Assembly: GCA_007858575.1 (NCBI GenBank)
Contig: CP042279.1
Location: 5,024,501 to 5,088,500 of the forward strand
Direction: 5' to 3'
Source: Streptomyces sp. WAC08241
GTDB lineage: Bacteria > Actinomycetota > Actinomycetes > Streptomycetales > Streptomycetaceae
DNA length: 64,000 nt
Shown in pieces: positions 1-10,154 of this stretch. A model generated the notes under the pieces. The model searched no databases. It saw only the letters and a program-made list of their open reading frames with translations, and was not told the origin of the DNA. The position numbers and the translations under genes were made by a program. How positions within the stretch are numbered: the stretch's first letter is position 1; the number at the start of each line of letters is the position of its first letter.

Positions 1-1146
1 ACGCGGACGGTGTGGCGTGGTACGGCGACTGGATGCTGGTCGCCAACGGCACCGAGCTCCAGGTGTACGACCTGCGTCACGTCTGGCTCATGTCCTCCAC
101 CGACCCGAAGGCGGGCACGGGCGTGGTCGCCGGCCGGAGCTCCGCCTTCGGGCACAAGTGGGCGCTGCCGCTCGTCGCGCGCTACAGCACCACGGGGGCG
201 ACCATCGGCAACCCCCGCGCCTGCGGAATGGCGACCCCGGCCGGCCGCTCTGCCTCAGCACCGTGAGCGTGGACCGGACGGGCTCCGCCCCGGCGCTGAT
301 CTCGGCCGAGAACAGGGCCTCCGGTGACGCGCGGGTCGTGCGCTGGCCGCTGACCGGGCTCGGCGAGAACTCGCTGCCTTCGGGCATCGCCTCGGACACG
401 GACTTCCTCACGTCGGTGTGGGGCGTCCAGGAATCGCCCGCGACGGGGACAACTACTTCCTCTCGGGAACCTGTCCGCGTACGTGGCCGGGCTGGGACAC
501 GGAGAAGAACGGGAACACGCTCTACTCCTGCATCCACGTCCAGAACGCCGCCACGGGCTCGACGCACGTGCTCTCCCAGGCCCCGTACCTCACCCAGGGC
601 CTTTCCTACGATCCCCACGTCCGCCGGCTCTGGGGCATGAACGAGGCGTACAACGGTCTGCGCGTCGTCTTCTCGATCGCGCCCTACGCCGGCCGCACCG
701 ACGCCCAGGGCTGGGGATGGCTGTCCAACCACAACCGTCCCGGATTCATCTGCGCGACCCCGCAGGGCGGCGCCACGGACAACGGGACACCGATCACCGT
801 GTGGCCCTGCACGGGGCCGAGTCCCAGCGCTGGGCCCTTGTGGACGGTCTCCTCGTCCACAAGGAGAGCGGCAAGTGCATGACCCCCAGGGCAACGCCGC
901 CTCGGCCAACGGCACCCTGCTCACCCTGTGGACCTGCAACGCCAACAGCGACATCCAGCGGTTCACGTTCGTCAACGGGGGCTACGTCAACACATGGGGA
1001 AGGCCATCACGCCCAAGGGCAACTCCTTCGAAAGCGGCGTCTGGCTCACCCTCTGGACCAAGGAGGCGCCCCCGAACCCCGACGACCCCTCGACCATCGG
1101 CCGAGGAGACGTCCAGGAGTGGGTCGTCAAGGGATTCCTCGACTAG
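1..1146 (+). CDS. Secreted ricin-type beta-trefoil lectin protein (5' partial)
   Basis: The 3' part of a gene that begins before the window. Merging frames gives about 380 residues; the frame changes near positions 235, 425, 825, 870 and 995. The C-terminal third has the Q-x-W/F signatures of ricin-B lectin repeats (QRWALV, QRFTFV, QEWVVK), which in this family fold into a carbohydrate-binding beta-trefoil, usually on secreted enzymes. The part before it is rich in Trp, Tyr and Asn, as extracellular proteins often are, but no catalytic domain is recognisable. It ends GFLD at a TAG. The export signal would lie outside the window, so secretion is inferred from the lectin domain only. Confidence 0.7.
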
Positions 1147-1160
1147 TTCCCCTGGTTCCC

Positions 1161-4119
1161 CTAGTTCCCCTTGCGACCGGTGTCGGGGCCGGCCTCCTCC
1201 ACCCCCTCCGCGAGCAGCTCCGCCAAGTGCCGTCCCCGGCCGCCCGTCAGGTCCGCGATCTGGGTACGGCAGGAGAAGCCGTCCGCGAGGACCTCGGCCT
1301 CCGGGGGCGCGGCCCGCAGGGACGGTAGGAGCCGGTCCTCGGCGCAGGCGACCGAGACGGCGTAGTGGCCCGGTTCGAAGCCGAAGTTGCCCGCCAGGCC
1401 GCAGCAGCCGCCCGCGAGGTCGCCGGTGAGGCCCGCGCGGGCGCGCAGCCGCCGGTCGGCGGCGTCGCCCAGGACGGCGTGCTGGTGGCAGTGGGTCTGG
1501 CCGGCGACCGGACGGTCCAGGCGGGGCGGCGTCCAGTCGGGGCCAGCTCCTCCAGGGCCTCCGCGAAGGTGCGGACGGAGGCGGCGAGACGGGCGGCCCG
1601 GGGGTCGTCCGGCAACAGCTCGGGCAGGTCGGTGCGGAGGGTCGCCGCGCAGGAGGGTTCGAGGACCACGACGGGGAGGCCGTCCCCGGCCGGGTCCAGT
1701 ACGTCCGGCGCCTTCCCCGGCCCCTCCCCGACGGCACCGTCACGTCCGGCCCCTCCCCGACGGCACCGTCACGTCCGGCCCCCTCCCCGACGGCACCATC
1801 ACGTCCAGCGTCCTCCGCATCACCCTCCGCGCCGCCCCCAACTGTCCCGTCGACACGTACGTGAGCCCGCAGCACACCCGTCCCTCCGGCAGCGCCACCC
1901 CCAACCCCGCGTCCTCCAGGACCCGGACTGCCGCCCGGCCGACCTCCGGGGACAGGTGGTCGGTGAAGGTGTCGGGCCAGAGGGTCAGGGCCGGCGGGCG
2001 GTCCGAGGCGCGTTCGGCGAACCAGGACGTGAACGACGCCTCCGCCACCCTCGGCATCGTCCGCTCCGGCGTCACCCCCGCGAGCCGCGCCGCGAACGGC
2101 AGCCGCAGCCCCGCGTTCAGGCCCCGCCCGAACAGGTCCAGCCAGTGCGGGAGCCGCCCCATCGTCCAGTGCGAGCGCGGCCGGCGCAGCAGGCCGCGCA
2201 GGCCCGCGTAGTGCCGGTCCAGGAACTCCGCCTTGTACGCGGCCATGTCGACGCCCACGGGGCAGTCGCTGCGGCACCCCTTGCAGGACAGGCACAGGTC
2301 GAGCGCCTCGCGGACCTCCTCCGAGCGCCAGCCGCCGGTGATCACCTCCCCGATCGCCATCTCGTGCAGCAGCCGCGCCCGCCCCCGGGTCGAGTGCCGC
2401 TCCTCCCCCGTCGCCCGGTAGGAGGGCACATCACGCCGGGCCCCGAACCCGGCCCTCCACCCGGCACTTGGCGACCCCGACGCACCGGGCCGCCGCCCGC
2501 CCCATCCCCACGAGCGGAAGGTCCGCCCCGGAGGCACCCCGCCCGAAAGGCCCGCCCCCGAAAGCCCCGCTCCCGACGCCCCCGCCCCCGTCCCCCCGAG
2601 CCCCGCGAACCGCAGCCCCTCGTCCAGCCGCCCCGGCCGGACCAGCATCCCCGGGTTCAGGCCCCCGTCCGGGTCCCACAGGTCCTTGACCGCGCCGAAG
2701 AGCCCGACCAGCTCCTCCCCGTACATCCTCGGGAGCAGTTCGGCCCGCGCCCGCCCGTCCCCGTGTTCGCCGGAGAGCGAGCCGCCGTGGGCGACCACCA
2801 GATCGGCCACCGCCTCCGAGAAGCGGCGGAAGTGCCGTACCCCTCCCGCGTCCACAGGTCGAAGTCGATCCGCACGTGGACGCAGCCGTCCCCGAAGTGC
2901 CCGTACGGGATCCCCCGGAGACCGAAGTCGGCCAGGAGCGCGCGGAATGCACGCAGGTACGCGCCGAGCCGCGCCGGCGGCACCGCGCAGTCCTCCCAGC
3001 CCGGCCACGCCTCGCCCCCGTCGAGCGCCCGGGTCGCCGTCCCCGCCGCGTCCTCCCGGATCCGCCACAGCGCCCGCTGCCCGGCCGGGTCCCGTACGAC
3101 GGCGGAGTCCAGCGCGTCCGCTGCCCGGACCAGCCGCCGGGCCGCGTCCGGCCCGTCGACCTCGGCGAACAGCCACGCCCCGCCCCGGGGCAGCCCCACC
3201 GCGTCCGGCACGAGGTCGAGGGCCATCCCTCCACCGTCAGCGGCCGGTACTCCAGCAGCCCCGGCGCCGCGTCCGCCGCCGCGCCCTCGTCCGCGTACCC
3301 GAGCACCACCAGGACGGGTTCGGCGGGCAGCGGCACGAGCCGTACCGTCGCCTCCGTGATCACCCCGAGCGTGCCCTCGCTGCCGCAGAAGGAGCGGACC
3401 ACGTCCCTGCCCCGCTCCGGGAGCAGCGCGTCGAGGGCGTACCCGGAGATCCGGCGCGGGAGCCTCCGGGTAGCCGGTCCGCAGCAGGGCGAGGTTCTTC
3501 TCCACCAGCTCCCGCAGTCCGGGCGGCGCGCCCCGCCCCTCCCGCCCGAGCGTCAACTCCGCGCCCCGGTAGGTCACCACTTCCAGCGAGCGCACGTTGT
3601 CCGCCGTGGTGCCCCATGCGACCGAGTGCGCCCCACAGGCGTTGTTGCCGATCATCCCGCCGAGCGTGCAGCGGCTGTGCGTGGACGGATCGGGGCCGAA
3701 GGTCAGCCCGTACGGGCGGGCCGCCGCCCGCAGCCGGTCGAGGACGAGCCCCGGTCCGACGACCGCCGTCCGCCCCTCCGGGTCCAGGGAGGCGATCCCG
3801 CCCATGTGCCGTGTGAGGTCGAGCACGACGCCCGTGCCCGTGGCCTGCCCGCCGATGGACGTCCCGCCGCCCCGGGCGACCACGGGCGTGCCGTGCGCCC
3901 GGCACACCTCCAGGGCCGCCGCGACGTCGGCGGCGTCGCGCGGGCGACCGTACCGACCGGAACGCGGCGGTAGTTGGAGGCGTCCATGGTGGTCAGGGCC
4001 CTGGCCGCGGCGGAGAAGTCGACCTCCCCGGCGACGGCGGACCGCAGGGCCGCGGCGAGCTCAAACGCGTGTTCCTCGTGTCTTCCCACAACCCCAGGAT
4101 GTCCCGTCCCTCGTCTCAT
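1161..4119 (-). CDS. FAD-binding and (Fe-S)-binding oxidase, GlcD/GlpC-like fusion
   Basis: A fused flavin/iron-sulfur dehydrogenase of about 985 residues, the usual size for actinobacterial FAD-linked oxidase plus CCG-domain proteins related to D-lactate and glycolate dehydrogenases. The N-terminal PCMH-type FAD domain has VVARGGGTSIGG and NNACGAHSVAWG. An FAD-oxidase C-terminal domain follows, then a ferredoxin-like segment (CLSCKGCRSDCPVG) and Cys-rich CCG motifs (CCGLTYVSTG, VLEPSCAATL). It probably oxidises a 2-hydroxy acid and passes electrons to the membrane quinone pool; the substrate cannot be told from sequence. Several one-base frame changes interrupt it, and a 29/30-nt tandem repeat lies in the C-terminal third. 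It is divergent from serC; the start at 4119 is the most upstream ATG and could be a few codons later. Confidence 0.85.
1718..1805. repeat. Three tandem copies of a 29/30-nt unit inside the oxidase gene
   Basis: Three adjacent copies at 1718-1746 (29 nt), 1747-1775 (29 nt) and 1776-1805 (30 nt). The 30-nt copy has a run of five C where the others have four. A 30-nt unit would encode a ten-residue repeat (DVTVPSGRGP on the minus strand) and keep the frame; the 29-nt copies break it. Confidence 0.9.
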
Positions 4120-4157
4120 CGGGCGGACATCCGGCGACCGGCCCCTCCGCGACCCGA

Positions 4158-4163
4158 TACTCT
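4158..4163 (+). promoter_or_regulatory. -10 element for leaderless serC transcript
   Basis: TACTCT fits the actinobacterial TANNNT -10 hexamer and ends 7 nt before the GTG start at 4171. No ribosome-binding site precedes that start, so transcription probably begins at the start codon. Confidence 0.55.
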
Positions 4164-4170
4164 CCGCCTC

Positions 4171-5289
4171 GTGGCTGATATCCAGATTCCCGCTGACATC
4201 AAGCCCGCCGACGGCCGTTTCGGCGCGGGCCCTCCAAGGTGCGTACGGAGGCGCTGGACGCCCTGGCCGCCACCGGCACCTCCCTCCTCGGCACGTCCCA
4301 CCGCCAGGCTCCGGTCAAGAACCTGGTCGGCGAGGTGCGTACCGGCATCCGTGACCTCTTCTCGCTGCCCGAGGGCTACGAGGTGATCTCTGGGCAACGG
4401 CGGCTCCACCGCCTTCTGGGACGTCGCGACCCACGGACTGATCGAGAACAAGTCCCAGCACCTCGCCTTCGGCGAGTTCTCCTCCAAGTTCGCGAAGGCC
4501 GCCAAGCTGGCTCCCTGGCTGGCCGACCCGAGCGTGATCTCCTCCGACCCGGGCACCCACCCGGAGCCGGTGGCGGAGGCGGGCGTCGACGTCTACGCGT
4601 ACACGCACAACGAGACCTCCACCGGTGTCGCCGCCCCGATCGAGCGGGTCGCGGGCGCCGACGAGGGCGCGCTCGTCCTGGTGGACGCGACCTCCGGCGC
4701 GGGCGGCCTGCCCGTCGACATCACCGAGTCGGACGTCTACTACTTCGCCCCGCAGAAGTCCTTCGCGGCCGACGGCGGCCTGTGGCTGGCGGCGTTCTCG
4801 CCCGCCGCCCTGGAGCGCGCGCAGCGGATCCACGCCTCCGGCCGGCACGTCCCGGAGTTCTTCTCGCTGCCGACGGCGATCGACAACTCGCTGAAGAACC
4901 AGACGTACAACACCCCGGCGCTCTCGACCCTCTTCCTGCTCAACGAGCAGCTCAAGTGGATCAACGGCCAGGGCGGTCTGGACTGGGCCGTGGCGCGCAC
5001 GAAGGAGTCGTCGGACGCGCTGTACACGTGGGCCGAGGAGTCCAAGTACGCCTCGCCGTTCGTGGCGGACGCGGCGAAGCGCTCGCAGGTCATCGGCACG
5101 ATCGACTTCGCGGACGAGATCGACGCGGCGGCGGTCGCGAAGGTCCTGCGCGCCAACGGCATCGTGGACACCGAGCCGTACCGCAAGCTGGGCCGCAACC
5201 AGCTCCGGATCGCGATGTTCCCGGCGATCGACCCGGCGGACGTGCGGGCCCTGACGGCCTGCGTGGACTACGTGATCGAGAAGCTGTAA
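4171..5289 (+). CDS. serC: Phosphoserine aminotransferase (serine biosynthesis)
   Basis: Converts 3-phosphohydroxypyruvate and glutamate to phosphoserine with pyridoxal phosphate, the second step of serine synthesis. The N-terminus MADIQIPADIKPADGRFGAGP and the segment NGGSTAFWDVATHG match the actinobacterial SerC branch. The PLP lysine lies in YFAPQKSFAADGG near residue 195, and the C-terminus RNQLRIAMFPAIDPADV is conserved. About 372 residues, normal for the family. Two frame changes: near 4230 a C run is one short (GGCCCTCCAAG where GPSKV needs one more C), and near 4390. GTG at 4171 is chosen because the N-terminal homology begins there and a TANNNT box sits 7 nt upstream. A perfect terminator hairpin follows. 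Confidence 0.93.
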
Positions 5290-5305
5290 CACCCCTTTCC
5301 GTACG

Positions 5306-5341
5306 GAGGGCCCGGCACCGCGCGCGTGGTGCCGGGCCCTC
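5306..5341 (+). terminator. Perfect 14-bp hairpin after serC
   Basis: Arms at 5306-5319 and 5328-5341 are exact reverse complements with an 8-nt loop. It lies between the convergent serC and the following minus-strand gene, so it can serve both. No strong T tract, as is usual in Streptomyces. Confidence 0.8.
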
Positions 5342-5358
5342 GTCCGTGCGTGCGGACG

Positions 5359-6357
5359 TCACTTGCGGCGCACGAGCCGCTTCCCCGCCACCACCAGGAG
5401 CGTGGCGCCCGCGAGGACGAGGAAGCCGACGGTGGCGTTGCCCTGTCCGCCGTCGTCCGGGGAGGCGGCGGACGGGGAGGCGGAGGCGCCGGGGTGGCCG
5501 GGGAGCCGGCCGGGGGCTTCGTGTCCTGCCCGGCGCCGCCCGACGGCGGGTCCACGCGCAGGACGCGGCTGTTCCTCCCTCCGAGCCGAACATGAGGGCC
5601 GAGCCGTCGGCCGTGTACGTCACCGACTCCGCCTGCCCCTGGAAGGGCACCCCCACGGGCGTCCCCCGTCGCCGAGGCGCCCGTCCTTCCAGGCGTACTC
5701 CTGGGCGCTGAAGTAGCCGCGCAGGACGAGCCGGCCGCCGTCCGGGGAGAAGGCGCCGTCGGTCACCCAGGGCACCTCGCCCACGCGCCGGAAGACGTTC
5801 GTCCCGGACGCGGAGAGCCGCTCGGGCCCCGCGTACAGGCCGCCGCCGTCCTCGTTCTTGCTCGCGATGTAGACCCGGCCGGTCTTCGGGTGGACCATCA
5901 GGGCCTCGGCGTTGCGCGGTCCGTCGGCGTACTTCACGACGTACTGCTCCGCCGCCACCTTCTGGTCCTTCAGGACCTTCGGCTCGGGGAAGCGGTAGAT
6001 CCAGACGTGGTCCCAGGAGCCGTCGAGGTTGTCGCCGATGTCGCCGACGTAGACGTCCCCGTCGGGGCCGACGGAGATCGCCTCCATGTCGCGGGGTGCC
6101 GACCCCTTCCATGGTCAGGGTCGCGACGGTCTCTCCCGTACGGGAGTCGACGCCGTAGATCAGGGGCGCGTCCTGGTCGTTGTGCGTCCAGTAGATCCCG
6201 GGGTGGGCGCGGCTCGCGGCGAGGCCGTTGGACTCGGCGATCCGGGTGTCCCGGATCGTGAAGTCCCGGTCGGGCTCCGGCCCTTCGGCACGGGCGTGAG
6301 CGGCCGGGAGCAGCACCAGGGCGCCGCGGCGCCGAGGGCACACAGAGCAGATCGCAT
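5359..6357 (-). CDS. Secreted, C-terminally membrane-anchored beta-propeller-like protein
   Basis: About 330 residues. It starts MRSALCALGAAA with a hydrophobic signal peptide ending near ARAEG. The body has propeller-like repeats: LIYGVDSRTGE, DVYVGDIGDNLDGSWDHVWIYR, GRVYIASKNEDGGG and WVTDGAFSPDGGRLVLR. A Pro/Thr/Ser-rich stretch and a C-terminal hydrophobic helix (ATVGFLVLAGATLLVVAG) followed by KRLVRRK suggest anchoring to the outer face of the membrane. No LPXTG sorting motif is seen. Two or three frame changes occur (near 6095, 5670 and 5480). The product is usually annotated as an esterase-like or WD40-like hypothetical protein; its substrate is unknown. It is divergent from the hydrolase at 6428, and the 70-bp gap must hold both promoters. 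Confidence 0.75.
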
Positions 6358-6427
6358 GTCCCCAAGCCTGCCACGGGCGGCGGGAACCCGGTTGACCATG
6401 ATCGGGGTCGCTGTCAGGGTCGCGTCC

Positions 6428-7264
6428 ATGCCTTCCTTCCTCGCTCCCGACGGCACGGAACTCGCCTACCACGCGTCCGGCTCCGGGACCCCGCTGCTCT
6501 GCCTCCCCGGCGGCCCGATGCTGGACTCCGCCTACCTGGGCGACCTCGGCGGCCTCGCGGCCCACCGCCGCCTGATCCTGCTCGACCCCCGGGGCACGGC
6601 GCGTCCGCGACGCCGGACGACCCGGCCTCGTACCGCTGCGACCGGCAGGTGGCGGACGTGGAGGCGCTGCGGGCACACCTCGGCCTCGACGCCGTCGACG
6701 TGCTCGGGCACTCGGCGGGCGCGAACCTGGCCGCCCTGTACGTCGCCCGGCACTCCGGGCGCGTGAACCGTCTGGTGCTCGTCACCCCCGGCACGGGCGC
6801 GGTGGGCATCGACACGCCCCCGGAGGAGCGGCTCACGGCGGCGCGGCTGCGAAGCGGGGAGCCGTGGTTCGGCTCGGCGTACGCCGCCCTGGAGGAGGTC
6901 ACGGCGGGCGGGGCACGGCGGAGTCGTTCGAGGCGGTCTCGCCGTTCCTCCACGGCACCTGGGACGGGGCCTCGCGGGAGCGGCACGCCGAGAACCGGCG
7001 GCGGCGGAACGACGAGGCGGGGCCCTCACGAACGAGGGCGCCTACGACCCGCCCGCCACGCGCGCGGCGCTCGCGGCGTTCGACCGCCCGGTCCTGGTCG
7101 TGGCCGGCGAGGGGGACGTGAACACCCCGCCGCCGACGGCCGCCGCGTACGCGGCCCTGTTCCCGAAGGCGGAGCTGACCGTACTGCCCGGGGCGGGCCA
7201 CTTCCCGTGGCACGACGACGCGGAGGGCTTCACGGGGGCGGTGGACGGCTTCCTGACCTCCTGA
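6428..7264 (+). CDS. Alpha/beta hydrolase (prolyl aminopeptidase-like)
   Basis: About 278 residues with the alpha/beta hydrolase layout. The oxyanion region is LLCLPGGPMLDSAYLGDLGG, the nucleophile elbow is LGHSAGAN (Ser near residue 97), and the late catalytic His is in LPGAGHFPWHDD. The acid is probably the Asp in VVAGEGD. The HSAG elbow and early PGGP resemble proline iminopeptidases and related serine hydrolases of the cytoplasm. Frame changes near 6597, 6910 and 7030 split the gene. The start at ATG 6428 gives MPSFLAPDGTELAYH, a typical N-terminus. It ends FLTS-TGA. Confidence 0.85.
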
Positions 7265-7380
7265 GGCCCTCGCGGGCCCGTCTCGCGCGCGGGCCCCTCC
7301 TTGCCGTTCACGGCCCCTCGCCTTTGCCGTTTCCGCAACAGGACTGGCCCGGCGCGCGGGCACTGCGCGACGGTGGGGCC

Positions 7381-8071
7381 ATGGCAGACGACACCGCAGA
7401 GACCCTCCCTCGTCCACCGCCCCTCCACCGGCCCCTTCACCGACGGCTACGTCGGCGACCCCGCCGTGCGCGACGAGTGGGACAGCCGCTACTCCGAGCG
7501 CCACCGGCTCTGGAGCGGACAGCCCAACGGGGCGCTCGTCGCCGAGGTCGCCGACTTGGCCCCCGGACGCGCGCTCGACGTCGGCTGCGGCGAGGGCGCG
7601 GACGCCATCTGGCTCGCCCGCGCCGGCTGGGACGTCACCGCCCTGGAGGTCTCGGGGTGGCCTCGCCCGGGCCGCCGCCCACGCGCGGGACGCCGGCGCC
7701 GACGTCCGCTGGGTGCACGCCGGGCTGGCCGAGGCGGCGCTCCCGCCCGCCTCCTTCGACCTGGTCTCCGCGCAGTACCCGGCGCTGCTCCGCACGCCGG
7801 ACGCGGCGGCCGAGCGCGCCCTGCTCGCCGCCGTCGCGCCCGGCGGCGTCCTCCTGCTCGTCCACCACGCGGGCATGGAGGACCACCACCCCGAACCGCA
7901 GGACGCCGCCTTCGACCCCGCCGCCTACGTCTGGCCTCGATGGTCGCCGCGCTCCTCGGCGACGACTGGCGGATCGAGGTGGACGAGGAGCGGCCCCGCG
8001 TGGTGCCCGAGGGCGGCGCGGGCGCCCACCACACCGACGACGTGGTCCTGCGGGCCCGCCGCCTGCGCTGA
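7381..8071 (+). CDS. Class I SAM-dependent methyltransferase
   Basis: About 230 residues of Rossmann-fold methyltransferase. The N-terminal segment WDSRYSERHRLWSGQPN and motif I (ALDVGCGEGADAIWLARAGW, near residues 60-80) match the TPMT/TehB-like group of small-molecule methyltransferases often annotated in Streptomyces next to hydrolases. Motif IV-like FDLVSAQYPAL and GGVLLLVHHAGMEDHHPE follow. Frame changes near 7660 and 7935. The substrate is not predictable. The start ATG at 7381 fits the N-terminal match. Confidence 0.85.
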
Positions 8072-8138
8072 CGCGCGCACCGGCGCCGCCGAAGGTGCTC
8101 CGGATCACAGCAAGCCCGGGGAAACGGTCCGCGATGAT

Positions 8139-8833
8139 ATGACCATGCGTTTTCTGTTCGTCGGCGACAGCATGACCATCGGACGCGCCGGCGACTGGAC
8201 CTGGCGCTACCGCATGTGGCAGCACCTGGAGGCCACGCTTCCGGGCGGGTACGAGATCGTCGGCCCCGCACGGGCCTGTACGACCCGGAGGCCCCGGACG
8301 GCCCCCACGACGGCGAGGCGTACGCGGCGCCGGACTTCCCCGCGCCCGCCCGCCGCCACCTGGCCAACTGGGGCGAGGGCTGGCTGCACATGGCGCCGGT
8401 GATCGGGGAGACGGTCGCGGCGACCGGGGCGGACGTGCTCCTCGTCTCCCTCGGCCTGATCGACCTGGGCTTCTACACGAACAGCGACCAGACGGACGCG
8501 AACGTCCGGGCCTTCGTGGGGCCGCCCGCGCCGCGAACCCGCGCGTCCGGGCGGTCCTCCTCCCGGTCATCCCGAACGTCCGGGCCACCTACGACGCCCC
8601 CTTCGCCGCCGAGTGCGCCCGCTTCAACGACCTCTCGCGAAGGCCGTGGCCGACCTGGCCACCCCGGCCTCCCCCTGCTCCTGGGGACGATCCCGGAGTC
8701 GTACGCCCTCCCCGCCGACACCTACGACGGCACCCACCCGGGCCCCAGCGGCGAACACAAACTGGCGGCGGCCTTCGCGGACGCGATGCACCAGGCGTGG
8801 GACCTGGGCGGCCCGTACACGCCCGGTCCCTGA
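8139..8833 (+). CDS. SGNH/GDSL-type hydrolase
   Basis: About 230 residues. Block I is FVGDSMTIGRAGDWTWR with the nucleophile Ser in GDSM, and block V is DGTHPGPSGEHKLA, giving the Asp-His pair. Block III normally has G-x-N-D for the oxyanion hole; here the corresponding place reads LVSLGLIDLGF, with Ile instead of Asn. Frame changes near 8270, 8520 and 8640. There is no signal peptide, so it should be cytosolic. It probably acts as an esterase or lipase-like hydrolase. ATG 8139 is preferred over 8145 because of its spacing from the purine-rich GGGGAAA. Confidence 0.82.
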
Positions 8834-8913
8834 CGCGCCGGCGGCACGACGCGGTCGCCGCCACCGCGCGGCCCCGGGACCGCGCGGTGGGCGTGAACCC
8901 GGCCCCTACGGGA

Positions 8914-9901
8914 TCACCAGGCGAAGGCCTCCGGGAGGGTCCGGGGCCGGGGAAGATCTCGTCGAGCGCGGACAGGAACTCCTCGTCCAGCTCGACCTCC
9001 AGGGCGCGCAGGGCGCCGGCCAACTGCTCCGGAGTCCGGGGCCCGACGATCGGCCCCGTCACACCGGGCCGGGTGAGCAGCCAGGCTAGGCCGACCTCGC
9101 CCGGCTCCAGGCCGTGCTTGTCGAGCAGGTCCTCGTAGGCCTGGAGCCGCGCCCGGGACGCCGGGTCGGCGAGCGTGGCCGCCGCGCGTCCCTCCGTACG
9201 CCGCTTGCCCTCGGCCTCCTTCTTCAGGACCCCGCCGAGCAGACCGCCGTGCAGCGGCGACCAGGGGATGACCCCGAGTCCGTACTCCTGCGCGGCCGGG
9301 ATCACCTCCATCTCGGCGCGCCGCTCGAAGAGGTTGTAGAGGCACTGCTCACTGACGAGCCCCACAGATCCCGCCGCGCGGCGATCTCGTTGGCCTGGGC
9401 GATCTTGTACCCGGGGAAGTTGGACGACCCCGCGTAAAGGATCTTCCCCTGCTGGATGAGCACGTCGACGGCCTGCCAGATCTCCTCGAAGGGAGTGGCG
9501 CGGTCGACGTGGTGGAACTGGTAGAGGTCGATGTAGTCGGTCCCGAGCCGCTTGAGGCTGCCCTCGACGGCCCGCCGGATGTTGAGGGCGGACAGCTTGT
9601 CGTGGTTGGGCCACGCCTCGCCGTCGGCGCCCATGTTCCCGTACACCTTGGTGGCGAGGACGGTGCGGTCGCGGCGGCCGTCGCCCCTGGCGAACCAGGA
9701 GCCGACGATCTCCTCCGTCCGCCCCTTGTTCTCACCCCACCCATAGACATTGGCGGTGTCGAAGAAGTTGAGCCCCGCGTCCAGCGCCGCGTCCATGATC
9801 GAGTGACTGGTGGCTTCGTCGGTCTGAGGTCCGAAGTTCATCGTGCCGAGGACGAGTCGGCTGACCTTGAGTCCGGTGCGTCCGAGCTGCGTGTACTCCA
9901 T
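8914..9901 (-). CDS. Aldo/keto reductase
   Basis: About 329 residues, NADPH-dependent carbonyl reductase of the AKR barrel family. The catalytic tetrad is visible: Asp48 and Tyr53 in FFDTANVYG, Lys85 in LATKVYG and His130 in LYQFHHVD. The C-terminal cofactor loop has PIVGPRTPEQLAGALRA. The N-terminus MEYTQLGRTGLKVSRLVLGT is typical of the YajO/Tas-like branch. Two frame changes: near 9365 a G run is one short (DLWGLVSEQ), and near 8955. It ends PEAFAW-TGA. An 18-20 bp dyad lies immediately upstream of the start. Confidence 0.92.
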
Positions 9902-9917
9902 GGGTCACTAGCCAACT

Positions 9918-9937
9918 GCTTCGAGTGCGCTCGAAGC
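9918..9937. promoter_or_regulatory. Perfect 8-4-8 dyad upstream of the aldo/keto reductase
   Basis: Arms GCTTCGAG and CTCGAAGC separated by TGCG, 17 bp upstream of the start codon. Its form resembles the spacer operators used by MerR-family regulators on aldehyde/aldo-keto reductase genes. No MerR gene is adjacent. It could also be a hairpin. Confidence 0.5.
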
Positions 9938-10055
9938 AAGAGCGGCCCGCGCGAGCGGATCCGGATCGAGTGCCCGTGCGAGGACCGCACCGTGCACGAC
10001 CTGCGCTTCCGCCCCGCCGAGGCCGGCGGCCGCCCGGCTGGGGACGGGCCGGCTC

Positions 10056-10145
10056 CTACTGACCGACCACCGACGCCACCGCGACAATGACGAACATCAG
10101 TACGAGCACACCGGCCATGATCCGGTTACGAGTCTTCGGGTCCAC
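10056..10145 (-). CDS. Tiny membrane peptide (29 aa)
   Basis: GTG at 10145 opens a 29-residue peptide: a charged start VDPKTRNRIM, then one hydrophobic helix (AGVLVLMFVIVAVASVVGQ). It lies 9 nt after the likely stop of the RNA cyclic phosphodiesterase gene and on the same strand, so it is probably cotranscribed. The pattern of a short basic head plus a single membrane segment is common among conserved streptomycete micropeptides, but I cannot name a family. GAAGG sits very close to the GTG, so initiation is uncertain. Confidence 0.5.
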   Translation of the reverse strand: MDPKTRNRIMAGVLVLMFVIVAVASVVGQ

Positions 10146-10154
10146 CCTTCGAGG

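Noticed and set aside
1365..3359. A 664-codon plus-strand frame
   Set aside because: Antisense to the FAD/Fe-S oxidase; Arg/Pro/Ala-rich without any recognisable domain.
9949..10090. Plus-strand frame with Cys-rich start (IECPCEDRTVHDLR)
   Set aside because: No start or ribosome site at a sensible place, and it overlaps the tiny membrane peptide on the other strand.
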